Under the pieces are notes generated by a model, which was not told where the DNA came from, made no database searches, and saw only the letters and a program-made list of their open reading frames with translations. A stretch of DNA of 64,000 nucleotides from Candidatus Woesearchaeota archaeon CG10_big_fil_rev_8_21_14_0_10_45_16 (GTDB lineage: Archaea; Nanobdellota; Nanobdellia; Woesearchaeales; GW2011-AR9), in contig PCXY01000003.1 in assembly GCA_002762785.1 (NCBI GenBank), forward strand, positions 134,463 through 198,462, written 5' to 3'. Of the stretch, positions 32,226 through 39,933 are shown piece after piece. Positions within the stretch are counted from its first letter, which is position 1; every line of letters starts with the position of its first letter. The translations under genes were made by a program, and so were the position numbers.

Positions 32226-32460
32226 AGGTGTAAGAAACATTTAAATATGGGTGTAACTAATGGTTAACAATATGTTACAAAGAGGTTAAAGATGGGTGTA
32301 GTAAGGGTTGATGATAAGCTAATTAAAGATGTTCAAGAATGGCTTGACGATAATGGTAATAAATACAAACATCCAAGTATTTCGGCTTTTGTAAATAATG
32401 CAATTTATGAAAAGTTGAAAGAAGTAAAATTAAAAAAATAGGTGTAACAGATGTCAAATA
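32226..32460 (+). promoter_or_regulatory. Repeated GGTGTA motifs around the small RHH gene
   Basis: GGTGTA occurs near 32226, 32250, 32295 and 32441. The stretch GTAACTAATGGTTAACA near 32254-32270 is an imperfect palindrome. The spacing around the RHH regulator and methyltransferase starts fits autoregulatory operators of a restriction-modification controller, though GGTG also serves as a ribosome-binding site. Confidence 0.35.
32292..32441 (+). CDS. Small ribbon-helix-helix (CopG-like) regulator
   Basis: A 49-residue protein. VVRVDDKLIKDVQEWL is the beta-strand plus first helix, and KHPSISAFVNNAIYEKLKEV is the second helix of a MetJ/Arc fold. It sits 9 nt before the cytosine methyltransferase gene, the position of a controller protein of a restriction-modification system. 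Likely dimeric DNA binder that regulates itself and the methyltransferase. Confidence 0.72.
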   Translation: MGVVRVDDKLIKDVQEWLDDNGNKYKHPSISAFVNNAIYEKLKEVKLKK

Positions 32461-33401
32461 ATCTTAAAACCATAGATTTATTCGCTGGAGTAGGCGGAGT
32501 TAGGTTAGGATTTGAAAAGGCAGGTTTTTCTACAGTTTTTGCTAATGATTTTGAGCCTGCTTGTAAACCAACTTATGATTTAAATTCTAATGATGTAAAA
32601 TTAACTGTTGCGGATATAAACTTATTAAAGATTAGTAAATTGCCTGAGTTTGATCTATTACTTGGAGGGTTTCCCTGCCAGGCATTTAGCATTGCCGGAT
32701 ATAGAAAAGGATTTAAGGACGAAAAAGGAAGAGGAAATTTGTTTTTTAGAATAGCAGATATTGTGGCGGAAAGAAAACCAAAAGCCATTTTTCTTGAAAA
32801 TGTGAAAAATCTAAAAAACCATGATAAAGGTAAAACATTCAAACTAATCAAGAAAACCTTAGAAGAATTAGGGTATTATGTTAAGGCGGAAGTTCTTAAT
32901 AGTATGCTACATGGCAATGTTCCGCAAAATAGAGAGCGAATTTTTATTGTTGGATTTAGGGATAAAAAACATTTTGATAGGTTTAAATTTCCAGATGAGA
33001 TTGAATTAAAGACAAATTTTAGAGATTTATTAGAAGATAATGTAAGTGGTAGATTTTATTATAATGGAAAACCGTTGTATAGCAGAATTAAAAATGATAT
33101 AACTAGCAAAGAAACAGTATATCAATGGAGAAGGAGATACGTAAGAGCAAACAAGAGCGGAGTTGTTCCAACTTTGACTGCTAATATGGGAACTGGCGGG
33201 CATAATGTTCCAATAATCTTAGATGATAAGGGTATAAGGAAACTTACACCAAAAGAATGTTTTTTAATACAGGGATTTCCGAAAGATTTTAAACTTCCAA
33301 AAATGCCTGATTCAAAATTATATCAGCAAGCAGGAAATAGTGTTTCTGTTCCAGTTATAGAAAGGATAGCTAAAAATATCTCAGAAGCAATGAAAAATTA
33401 A
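32451..33401 (+). CDS. DNA (cytosine-5) methyltransferase
   Basis: A 316-residue m5C methyltransferase with the family blocks in order: motif I TIDLFAGVGGVRLGFE, motif IV GGFPCQAFSIAG with catalytic Cys, motif VI FLENVKNL, motif VIII QNRERIFIVGF, and motifs IX-X (RKLTPKECFLIQGFP...YQQAGNSVSVPV). The target recognition region (about 190-250) is short. The convergent neighbour is a candidate cognate nuclease. AT-rich coding suggests acquisition by transfer. Confidence 0.95.
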   Translation: MSNNLKTIDLFAGVGGVRLGFEKAGFSTVFANDFEPACKPTYDLNSNDVKLTVADINLLKISKLPEFDLLLGGFPCQAFSIAGYRKGFKDEKGRGNLFFRIADIVAERKPKAIFLENVKNLKNHDKGKTFKLIKKTLEELGYYVKAEVLNSMLHGNVPQNRERIFIVGFRDKKHFDRFKFPDEIELKTNFRDLLEDNVSGRFYYNGKPLYSRIKNDITSKETVYQWRRRYVRANKSGVVPTLTANMGTGGHNVPIILDDKGIRKLTPKECFLIQGFPKDFKLPKMPDSKLYQQAGNSVSVPVIERIAKNISEAMKN

Positions 33402-34432
33402 ACAAGCTTATCAAATTTATCTATCAGTTCATTGGTTGAATTTTCAGCAATTACTTCAAAAACTTTTTTATCCCCAATAAACTCTTTCTTCTTGGAACTT
33501 CTGTCAAATTTTTTGAACATTATTTTGAAGTAACCAGAATCTACGACTTCTCCATTCAAATTTGCTTTTCCATCAATTTTCACTACAAAATAACTTTTCA
33601 GTTTTTTAACAATAGTAATAGAAGAATTTTCGCTTGGTTTCATGAAGAATGGCACAAATTCTAAATCTTCTTTATAGATTATGTTGGTAAATTGCTCTTC
33701 TGTCTTATGCTCAATTGGGTCTATTCTCTCTACTTCACTAAAATATCTTGGCTTTAATGGTTTTCCGGTCTCATCAACTCCAACAAGAATAGAATATTTT
33801 TTTACTATATCCCCTCTGAAAATTCCTAATAATTTGAAATAACCAAGCTCTTCATCAACTTTAATTTCTCTTAAAGGGATAATTTGGTTTTTTGAGTCTG
33901 ATTTAATAAATTCTTTATTTCCAAGAAGACTCTCAAAAATTCTTTTATCAAAGACATTTTGTTTGAAGAGAGTAATTAAATAATCATGCCTGACATGAGA
34001 TTCTACAAAGACGTAATAATTATCTTCTTCCATTTGTGTATCTCCTACAGCACTAAGAGATTGAGTTTTCCTAAAGGTCTTAACCTCAATTTGAGGCATA
34101 TCATCAATTTTTTCCCAATCTCCATCATTAAACACAGAGAATTTAACTAAAATATTCCCCTCATTATCTTTTAACCCAACTATGTCAGGAGCATTTTTCT
34201 TTGTATCTTGACCATAAAGAAAATTATCAATGGCAACATCATAGCTTTTATCTTTAAGAAGTTCTCTAAATATCAAAAATTCTGGTGCTCTATTAAACCA
34301 TCTATCCAAAAATCCACCAATTAGATCACTTTTTGCAGAAGCGGCTTGATGGTGAAATTCATCTTCTTTAAATTTACATACTATCCAGTAGATTAGCTTG
34401 TGCAAGTCATCTTTTTCAAATTTTACTTCCAT
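33398..34432 (-). CDS. Candidate type II restriction endonuclease
   Basis: A 344-residue protein convergent with the methyltransferase and overlapping it by 4 nt. Residues about 85-135 contain APDIVGLKDNEGNILVKFS...PQIEVKTFRK, which fits a PD-(D/E)XK core (D...EVK). The C-terminal half is beta-rich and may serve recognition. I do not recognise a named family; the call rests on the motif, the position and shared base composition. Other possibilities are an uncharacterised defence protein. Confidence 0.6.
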   Translation of the reverse strand: MEVKFEKDDLHKLIYWIVCKFKEDEFHHQAASAKSDLIGGFLDRWFNRAPEFLIFRELLKDKSYDVAIDNFLYGQDTKKNAPDIVGLKDNEGNILVKFSVFNDGDWEKIDDMPQIEVKTFRKTQSLSAVGDTQMEEDNYYVFVESHVRHDYLITLFKQNVFDKRIFESLLGNKEFIKSDSKNQIIPLREIKVDEELGYFKLLGIFRGDIVKKYSILVGVDETGKPLKPRYFSEVERIDPIEHKTEEQFTNIIYKEDLEFVPFFMKPSENSSITIVKKLKSYFVVKIDGKANLNGEVVDSGYFKIMFKKFDRSSKKKEFIGDKKVFEVIAENSTNELIDKFDKLV

Positions 34433-34781
34433 TTATTATCCAAAATGTTTGGCTTATTTAAGTAGTTTTATATTTTTTTTCTTTAATTTTACCCGATTCC
34501 CCCCAGTTTAGATTCATTAAAAAAATTTGGGAGAACGAAGTGAACCGTTTATACAATGTTATATCCAGTTACGAAGCGATTGGATTTCCCGTCTATAAAG
34601 TAGTAAGAAAATATAACTTTACCGTCGTAAAAGCAATGGAAAAATTTCTCTTAACATCGGTTCCTGTTATATTCGTCTGACCAACGGGAAGACCTAAAAT
34701 TTAGTGCAACGATGCCGAAGGCAAAATTTAAGAGTAAGCGGGCGTAGAAAACTTTAATAATTATATCAATATTTAGTATTT
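34433..34781. other. 349-bp region without a confident gene
   Basis: Contains the right inverted repeat ACCCGATTCCC, a weak 46-codon frame at 34540-34680 (GTG start after GGGAG) and a GCCGAAGGC hairpin near 34712. I see no tRNA or recognisable gene remnant. Confidence 0.45.
34491..34501 (-). repeat. Right end of 11-bp inverted repeat ACCCGATTCCC
   Basis: Exact inverse of 29549-29559; placed just beyond the start of the candidate restriction endonuclease gene. Confidence 0.5.
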
Positions 34782-35225
34782 ATGGGATACTTTTGTAACA
34801 AATGCAATTCAACAATTACAGAACAAGAATTTGATTATTCAAAAAGAAACTTTTTTAAACCTCTATGTAGAAAATGCCAACCTACAAACGAGGCAAAAGA
34901 ATTAGGGCATTTATTGAAAAATTTGGGTTGGTTTGTTGAGTTTGAAAAAGATGATGGTTACAAACGTATTGATATTGCAATTGTTGAGGCAAAAGTAAAT
35001 ATTGAAGTAGATGGTAGTCATCATAATCTTAAACCTGAACAAGCATTGGCAGATTTGAAAAGAACATTCTATTCATTTAAGAAAGGTTTTTTAACATTAA
35101 GAGTTCCAAATTCTTTGGTGAGAGATGAAGCGTCAATTCAAAAAACTGCAAAATTCATTGATAAATTCTTAAATGAAAGTATTGACCAACTTGAAGATGA
35201 CGCCGGTGACGATTTCTGGTTGTAG
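34782..35225 (+). CDS. Zinc-ribbon DUF559/Vsr-like endonuclease
   Basis: A 147-residue protein. An N-terminal zinc ribbon (FCNKCNS ... LCRKCQP) is followed by a Vsr/DUF559-type nuclease: RIDIAIVEAKVNIEVDGSHH with the acidic active site, then ADLKRTFYSFKKGFLTLRVPNSLV. Vsr nucleases repair T:G mismatches made by deamination of m5C, so location beside an m5C methyltransferase makes that role attractive (inference). It lies outside the inverted repeat pair but shares the AT-rich composition. Confidence 0.75.
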   Translation: MGYFCNKCNSTITEQEFDYSKRNFFKPLCRKCQPTNEAKELGHLLKNLGWFVEFEKDDGYKRIDIAIVEAKVNIEVDGSHHNLKPEQALADLKRTFYSFKKGFLTLRVPNSLVRDEASIQKTAKFIDKFLNESIDQLEDDAGDDFWL

Positions 35226-35329
35226 CCCGCCTGCTTATTGAACACAACCACCCATCAAGCAAGTTCAACCCCACCATCATTTCAGAAACACTTAAATACC
35301 ACCAAATAATCCTCCAACCAGGTGATAGG

Positions 35330-36031
35330 ATGAAGTTGATTCTAAAAAAGAGACCAAAAAACGTTACCATCATAGAAGGTTTTCCCGGCTTCGGGCTGAT
35401 CGGAACCATCGCAACTGAGTATCTTCTTGACCATCTGGAGACCGAGAAGATCGGGCTGATCCAGATCGATGAGATCCCGGCCATGATCGCTATCCATCAA
35501 AATAAGGTCGTAGAACCGATCTCATTGCATTATAATAAAAAATACAATCTGGTCATCGTCCACGCTATCAACATCGGCAAGAACATGGGCTGGCAGCTGG
35601 CAGAAGTCATCGATGACCTGGCTAAACAACTTACAGCTAAAGAAGTGATCTCATTAGAAGGTGTCGGTTCACCAAATACTGAAGGGGGACGGGTATTCTA
35701 CTATTCCAGCCAAAAACAAGTCAAGAAGCTGGAAAATGTGGCCAAACCGTTGATGGAAGGTATCATTGTCGGCGTCACCGGCGCCTTACTTGCTAGGGAC
35801 ATGTCTACGCCCGTCGTAGCGCTGTTTGCTGAAGCGAGAAGCAACTTACCCGATAGTAAGGCTGCCGCCAGCATAATTCAAGCCCTGGACGTCTATTGCG
35901 GTCTCCAGATCGATGCTGCGCCATTGATGAAACAAGCCCAGATGTTTGAGAAAAAGCTGAAGGATATCATCAAAAAAGGCAATCAGGCTGAAGTTGTCAA
36001 TGAAGACAAGCGCTTAAGTTACGTGGGATAA
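35330..36031 (+). CDS. PAC2-family proteasome assembly chaperone-like protein
   Basis: A 233-residue PAC2 protein with VTIIEGFPGFGLIGTIATEYLLDHL, LVIVHAINIG, and VISLEGVGSPNTEGG. Archaeal PbaA/PbaB relatives bind the C-terminal tails of proteasome subunits. ATG 35330 follows CCAGGTGATAGG (GGTGA site). It runs into the small membrane protein gene 1 nt later. Confidence 0.9.
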   Translation: MKLILKKRPKNVTIIEGFPGFGLIGTIATEYLLDHLETEKIGLIQIDEIPAMIAIHQNKVVEPISLHYNKKYNLVIVHAINIGKNMGWQLAEVIDDLAKQLTAKEVISLEGVGSPNTEGGRVFYYSSQKQVKKLENVAKPLMEGIIVGVTGALLARDMSTPVVALFAEARSNLPDSKAAASIIQALDVYCGLQIDAAPLMKQAQMFEKKLKDIIKKGNQAEVVNEDKRLSYVG

Positions 36032-36032
36032 G

Positions 36033-36278
36033 ATGGCTAAGGAAAAGATCGCTCAAGCACCGAAACAAGCGGTCCACCATTCTTCTTTTCCAGTATTTTG
36101 GATGGTCTATGCCGTCATAATAATCGCTGTCGGCGTGGTCAATTATCTGTCGATCTTTGCCCTTCCTTCCTACGTTTTAGACGGTCTGCTGATACTTTCT
36201 GGGCTGAAGATGCTGCATTGGTCTCTGGCGAAAGGCTTTGGCGAACAACGGAAAGAGCTTCTTAAGAAATACATTTAG
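36033..36278 (+). CDS. Small two-helix membrane protein
   Basis: An 81-residue protein with two hydrophobic helices (FWMVYAVIIIAVGVVNYLSI and the LDGLLILSGLKMLHW region) and a charged C-terminal FGEQRKELLKKYI. Starts 1 nt after the PAC2 stop, so co-transcribed. No family recognised. Confidence 0.65.
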   Translation: MAKEKIAQAPKQAVHHSSFPVFWMVYAVIIIAVGVVNYLSIFALPSYVLDGLLILSGLKMLHWSLAKGFGEQRKELLKKYI

Positions 36279-36290
36279 ATTTGATTAAAT
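36278..36290 (+). repeat. Left 13-bp repeat GATTTGATTAAAT
   Basis: Exact inverse of ATTTAATCAAATC at 38284-38296; a further copy ATTTGATTAAATC is at 36358-36370. These bracket the tyrosine recombinase and the lipoprotein pair. AT-rich sequence lowers the weight of the match. Confidence 0.4.
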
Positions 36291-36442
36291 ATTTTAATTT
36301 CTTAAGTTTTAATTTTAAATCAATTCTTCTATTTGTATTTTTAATCAAAAATAAACTATTTGATTAAATCTAACTGCGATAAATAATTTAATCAATAACT
36401 TAATATTTCAAAACACAAGATTAAAATCAAAAACATAACTTT

Positions 36443-37063
36443 CTATCCAAAAACATCTCCCATCTTCTCTTTCAACTCTAGGTCCATGTCAGAAATGCTC
36501 TTTGTTCCGTATAAATCCATGGTCGTCTTATACGAAAGGTGTCCTAAGACCTTCTGGACAACCTCTAAACTAAGTCCTCTGTCTTTCAATATACGGGCGC
36601 AGCTGTGCCGTAATATGTGTGGATTTACGTTCTTCAACCCTGGAACCGGGTTATTTATCTGTGCTCTGTGGCCGGCTTTCGCCACGATCCTGTTGATCTG
36701 GGTCGCCGTAATGTGTCCTTGCTCATTTAAGCTGGAAACTGCCGGAAAGAGGTAGCCTTTCTTCAATCCACCTAAGACATATTGCATGTAGATCTTCAGA
36801 TCTTCTAATAATTGGTCTGAAAAGATGGTGGCCAATCGATCGATGCTCTTCTTTCCCAGGATCTGGATCTTTCTGGTTTCGAAGTTGATATCTTCTATCT
36901 TGATCTTGGCCAATTCAAAACGCCGTAACCCGCAGTAGGCCAGCAGCTTGATGACGACCTTGTCCCGTAATTTGTCGGCATGCTTGATCAATTGCTTGAT
37001 CTGGTCCTCCGAAAGATGGAACTGGCTGCGAGAAAGTGCTTTTTTCACCTTTACCTCTTTCAT
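36443..37063 (-). CDS. Tyrosine recombinase (XerA-like catalytic domain)
   Basis: A 206-residue integrase-family protein with the active-site residues in order: Arg in AYCGLRRFELAK, Lys near GKKSIDR, HILRHSCAR (HxxR), LGHLSYKTTMDLYG (His and nucleophile Tyr). The N-terminal core-binding domain is short, so it is smaller than usual XerA (about 280 residues). TTTAAATA 28 nt upstream supports ATG 37063. A GTTACCTTT...AAAGTAAC inverted repeat in its upstream region (about 37095-37135) could be a binding or crossover site. Confidence 0.88.
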   Translation of the reverse strand: MKEVKVKKALSRSQFHLSEDQIKQLIKHADKLRDKVVIKLLAYCGLRRFELAKIKIEDINFETRKIQILGKKSIDRLATIFSDQLLEDLKIYMQYVLGGLKKGYLFPAVSSLNEQGHITATQINRIVAKAGHRAQINNPVPGLKNVNPHILRHSCARILKDRGLSLEVVQKVLGHLSYKTTMDLYGTKSISDMDLELKEKMGDVFG

Positions 37064-37288
37064 GGGTCTAGAAAACGTAATGGATTATTTAAATGTTACC
37101 TTTTCGGCATATTTTATGACATTTAAAGTAACGTTCTGTATAAAGTGTGACCTAATCGCTCCGAGGGCCACTTTTGGCCAAAAAGCCCAAGGTTTCAGAA
37201 GAAAATATGGTGCTGGATTTTAAATGAAATATTTAGCAGATGATCAAAAGTTTTAGCAAAGGAAAAATTAAAGAGTTGATTAAAAGTT

Positions 37289-37597
37289 TCAGTTCACGCC
37301 AGCATCAAGATCCGATACTCCATATCCTGCTCTGGCATCTAATGCGTACTGGCCGTCTCTTGGAGCTGCATCAACTGGTGGCTGGTAGTCGTGAGGTACG
37401 ATTCTGTATTGTGCTGGTTGTTCTGCCCTTCCTTCTCCGATCGGCTTGTTTGCGCATTGGTGCAAACCCATGGCGATGCCGCCTGCTATGAACAAAGCCC
37501 CTACTCTTGCTAGCAGTTTGATTTCTGGAATCTCGACTCTATTTAGTTCTGTTTTTTTAGTCAGATCTTCTAATCCTGGTTTGTTGTCTTGTGTCAT
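37289..37597 (-). CDS. Small single-pass membrane protein, partner of lipoprotein
   Basis: A 102-residue protein with one hydrophobic helix (LLARVGALFIAGGIAMGL) after about 25 cytoplasmic residues and a polar C-terminal domain (YRIVPHDYQPPVDAAPRDGQ). It overlaps the lipoprotein gene by 4 nt. Low homology signal; coding is supported by the overlap and composition. Function unknown. Confidence 0.55.
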   Translation of the reverse strand: MTQDNKPGLEDLTKKTELNRVEIPEIKLLARVGALFIAGGIAMGLHQCANKPIGEGRAEQPAQYRIVPHDYQPPVDAAPRDGQYALDARAGYGVSDLDAGVN

Positions 37598-38124
37598 GGT
37601 TGTCTCTTTACTTTTTTAGGTTTTGCTTTAGGTTTCTTCTCTTTCTTCTTGGCGCCGGCATCCGCGGGAACTCCTCCGTCGGGACCGCCATCGGCTGCTT
37701 TTTTCTCTTCTGGCTTGGGAGCATCAGCTGGTTTGTGGCCAGTGCTCCCTGTTAGTGTTTTGTAAGCCTCTTCCAAGTTAACTTGTTTCGGGGCATCTAT
37801 TGGGGTATAATCGAACTTCTTCTGCTCGGCTTCAACAAGCTTACCCCTTACATATAGGTCTATTCCTTTCTTGTCTTTTGGCGTTCCATCTGGGGTGTAA
37901 TATACTATTTTAATATCGTCTCTACAGACAACGCGTGAGGCAGTTACTCCTTCCAAGCCCGGGACTGCTTCTGGTTTGACAAGCACCAGGGTCTCTGAAC
38001 AACCGACGGCCTTTTCCAGGTCGCTCTTCTTCTGTTCAGCTTCGCTTTTGCCGCAGCCCGTAGTCAAAGCTAGATATGCTGCAAAAACTGGCTTCAAGAC
38101 CATATTTGTGAGGTATTTACTCAT
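37594..38124 (-). CDS. Lipoprotein-like exported protein with Lys/Pro/Ala tail
   Basis: A 176-residue protein with a signal segment MVLKPVFAAYLALTTGC whose TTGC resembles a lipobox. The domain that follows has SETLVLVKPEAVPGL. The C-terminal 50 residues are repetitive (KKKEKKPKAKPKK). ATG 38124 was chosen from TTTATAAA 31 nt upstream. First gene of a two-gene unit. No known domain. Confidence 0.6.
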   Translation of the reverse strand: MSKYLTNMVLKPVFAAYLALTTGCGKSEAEQKKSDLEKAVGCSETLVLVKPEAVPGLEGVTASRVVCRDDIKIVYYTPDGTPKDKKGIDLYVRGKLVEAEQKKFDYTPIDAPKQVNLEEAYKTLTGSTGHKPADAPKPEEKKAADGGPDGGVPADAGAKKKEKKPKAKPKKVKRQP

Positions 38125-38171
38125 ATCTTGCTTCGAAATGAACATTATTTATAAACTTTCTGTTGGTTTCT

Positions 38172-38183
38172 CACTTAACAGTG
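38172..38183. promoter_or_regulatory. CACTTAACAGTG near-palindrome
   Basis: Lies upstream of the lipoprotein promoter. The wider context CACTTAAMAGTGGTGTTTTA is shared with the GGDEF gene promoter at 16033. Confidence 0.38.
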
Positions 38184-38283
38184 GTGTTTTAATCAAATGG
38201 TTCTTTACATCTAAGATTAAAAGTTTCAGTCTAGTTTTATTCTGGTTCTTTTGATTTAATACTAAACATATTATTTCTAAAAC

Positions 38284-38296
38284 ATTTAATCAAATC
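38284..38296 (-). repeat. Right 13-bp repeat ATTTAATCAAATC
   Basis: Inverse of 36278-36290; directly before the 25-nt repeat that starts the VapBC cassette. Confidence 0.4.
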
Positions 38297-38304
38297 AAAG
38301 TAGT

Positions 38305-38329
38305 TTCAGAAAGAAAACTTTAAATAGTA
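38305..38329 (+). repeat. 25-nt direct repeat with TATA-like box, copy 1
   Basis: Contains AGAAAACTTTAAATAGTA and is identical over 25 nt to 39005-39029, exactly 700 bp away. Here it is the likely vapBC promoter region. The two copies bracket the vapBC genes. Confidence 0.9.
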
Positions 38330-38367
38330 AATATGTTATTTATACTAAAAATAACAAAGGTGATCTG

Positions 38368-38592
38368 ATGGGAACTGTATCTGTCTCGGTTGAAGATGGT
38401 CTGAAAACAAGGATGAATCAGCTGCAGGAGATCAATTGGTCGGCGGTAGCCAGGAAAGCATTTGAGGAGAAATTAAGAGAGGTAGAGATCCTTAAAGAAC
38501 TGGCCGGCAAGAGCAAATTGACTGCTAAAGATGCGCAGGAATTATCCGAAAAGATCAACGAAGCTATGTCGAAAAAGTTTAGGGGCATGTGA
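38368..38592 (+). CDS. vapB: VapB-type antitoxin
   Basis: A 74-residue protein with a ribbon-helix-helix-like N-terminus (TVSVSVEDGLKTRMNQLQEINWSAVA) and a helical C-terminal part (ELSEKINEAMSKKF) that would wrap the toxin. ATG 38368 is preceded by AAAGGTGATCTG (GGTGA). The stop overlaps the start region of the PIN toxin gene. Confidence 0.82.
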   Translation: MGTVSVSVEDGLKTRMNQLQEINWSAVARKAFEEKLREVEILKELAGKSKLTAKDAQELSEKINEAMSKKFRGM

Positions 38593-39023
38593 TGATGCGT
38601 GTCGTTATCGACGCTAACATCTTGATAGCGATGCTGGTGAAACCGGGTCTGCCCATTGACCTTTTTTTTGATACTCGTCTAAGTCTCTTAGCCCCACGGC
38701 TGCTTTTTGAGGAATTGGAAAGCCATAAAGAAGAAATTCTGCAAAAATCTGGCTTTACAAAAGAAGAATTCGATTGGTTATTTCTCGTCTTAAAACACAA
38801 CATAACGGTGGTTTCTGAACAGGATTTTCTACAATGTCGAGAAGAGGCAGTCTCAGTCTGTCCTGACCCCAAAGATGTTATCTATTTTGCTTTAGCTCTT
38901 TATCAAAAGTGTCCAATTTGGTCGAATGAGAAGGGACTGAAAAAACAGGAGAAAGTTATAGTCTATGCGATGCACGACCTGATCAGTTTATTTGGTTTGT
39001 CGTCTTCAGAAAGAAAACTTTAA
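38592..39023 (+). CDS. vapC: VapC-type PIN-domain ribonuclease toxin
   Basis: A 143-residue PIN protein with the acidic site VVIDANILIA, LLFEELESH, DPKDVIYFALAL and a final WSNEKGLKK region. Expected to cleave a structured RNA such as tRNA or rRNA. ATG 38592 overlaps the vapB TGA; ATG 38595 is also possible. Its last codons (SERKL and stop) are encoded by copy 2 of the 25-nt repeat, so the repeat supplies both the toxin's C-terminus and the next gene's promoter. Confidence 0.87.
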   Translation: MMRVVIDANILIAMLVKPGLPIDLFFDTRLSLLAPRLLFEELESHKEEILQKSGFTKEEFDWLFLVLKHNITVVSEQDFLQCREEAVSVCPDPKDVIYFALALYQKCPIWSNEKGLKKQEKVIVYAMHDLISLFGLSSSERKL

Positions 39024-39029
39024 ATAGTA
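39005..39029 (+). repeat. 25-nt direct repeat, copy 2 (vapC end plus next promoter)
   Basis: Identical to 38305-38329. Encodes the end of VapC and includes CTTTAAATA, about 35-40 nt before the PhoU-like gene at 39058. Confidence 0.9.
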
Positions 39030-39057
39030 CCTATATAGCCTAAATAGATTATAGAAA

Positions 39058-39933
39058 ATGGACATCCGCAACGTACAGAAGACTGGGGACATGTTTTACC
39101 TCTATCTGCCGACGAGATGGTGCAAAAAGTTCAACATCTCCGGCAAGTCAAAGGTAGGCGTCCAGGTCAACAAGGACGGCTCTTTAGCTATCTATCCTCA
39201 GGCCAAAACAGAAAAACCAGTCCATCTTTCATTGAAGACCAACGGCGAGATGGCGCAGTCATTGCACAAGCTGATAATCGCCAGCTACATCAGTCCAGCC
39301 AACTCATTCAAAATTACGGTCGACAAAGAGCTCGATTATGCGACGATCCTTAACCAGAAAAACCTGGTCAGCCTGGAACTGGTAGAGATCGACGGCAAGC
39401 ATATCACTTGTGAATCTTCTATCAAAGTAGCCGATCCGTCAGCCCTGCTGGTGACGATGATCAGAAAGGTTAGGAACCTGCTGTTGGTGATGAGCAAAGG
39501 CGCGCCGCAGGAGCTTATCGACCGTTATGAGAGCGAGATCGACCGCAGCAAACTGTTGATCGAACGTTCTGTCATCGCTTCCTTTGTAAACCCCGCAGAG
39601 TCGCAAAATACGACCGTGGAGCTGCATTTTACATCCCTCATATCCAAAGAGCTGGAACGGCTGGTAGATCACGTCATCGCGTTAAAAAAGCCTACTGCGG
39701 TGTTCCTGAAGACCATCGGCAAAATTCTGGCCGATCTGCAGGATCTATTGCAAGACTCTTTTAAGAACCTTGACCCAGAACGGGCCGTCGCTTTCTGCAA
39801 CCAAGTGGATGGACAGCAAGGTATCGAGGTAAAAAGCATTGAGACTTATGATCTGAGAAGAAGCGTACGAGCTTTGAACGCGATTTCAGAAGTGGTCATC
39901 GACTGGGCTGTCATCAGGCAGATGGAACGCTGA
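39058..39933 (+). CDS. AbrB-PhoU phosphate uptake regulator-like protein
   Basis: A 291-residue protein. The N-terminus (residues 1-45, VQKTGDMFYLYLPTRWCKKFNISG...GVQVNKDGSLAIYP) is a SpoVT/AbrB-like DNA-binding swapped hairpin. The rest is a PhoU-type helical bundle. This archaeal architecture is linked to phosphate uptake control, but no transporter genes are nearby. The last 20 bp overlap the convergent gene at 39914. Confidence 0.85.
   Translation: MDIRNVQKTGDMFYLYLPTRWCKKFNISGKSKVGVQVNKDGSLAIYPQAKTEKPVHLSLKTNGEMAQSLHKLIIASYISPANSFKITVDKELDYATILNQKNLVSLELVEIDGKHITCESSIKVADPSALLVTMIRKVRNLLLVMSKGAPQELIDRYESEIDRSKLLIERSVIASFVNPAESQNTTVELHFTSLISKELERLVDHVIALKKPTAVFLKTIGKILADLQDLLQDSFKNLDPERAVAFCNQVDGQQGIEVKSIETYDLRRSVRALNAISEVVIDWAVIRQMER

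Noticed and set aside
34540-34680. 46-codon frame VNRLYNVISSYEAIGF...
   Set aside because: No homology recognised and length is within chance for AT-rich DNA; kept only as a note in the region entry.
37172-37183. Palindrome TTTTGGCCAAAA as an archaeal dif site
   Set aside because: It does not resemble the known archaeal dif consensus and lacks a 6-bp central region between arms.
37240-37491. Plus-strand frame MIKSFSKGKIKELIKSF...
   Set aside because: It is antisense to the lipoprotein-partner gene at 37289, and its composition beyond the first 20 codons follows that gene's complement.
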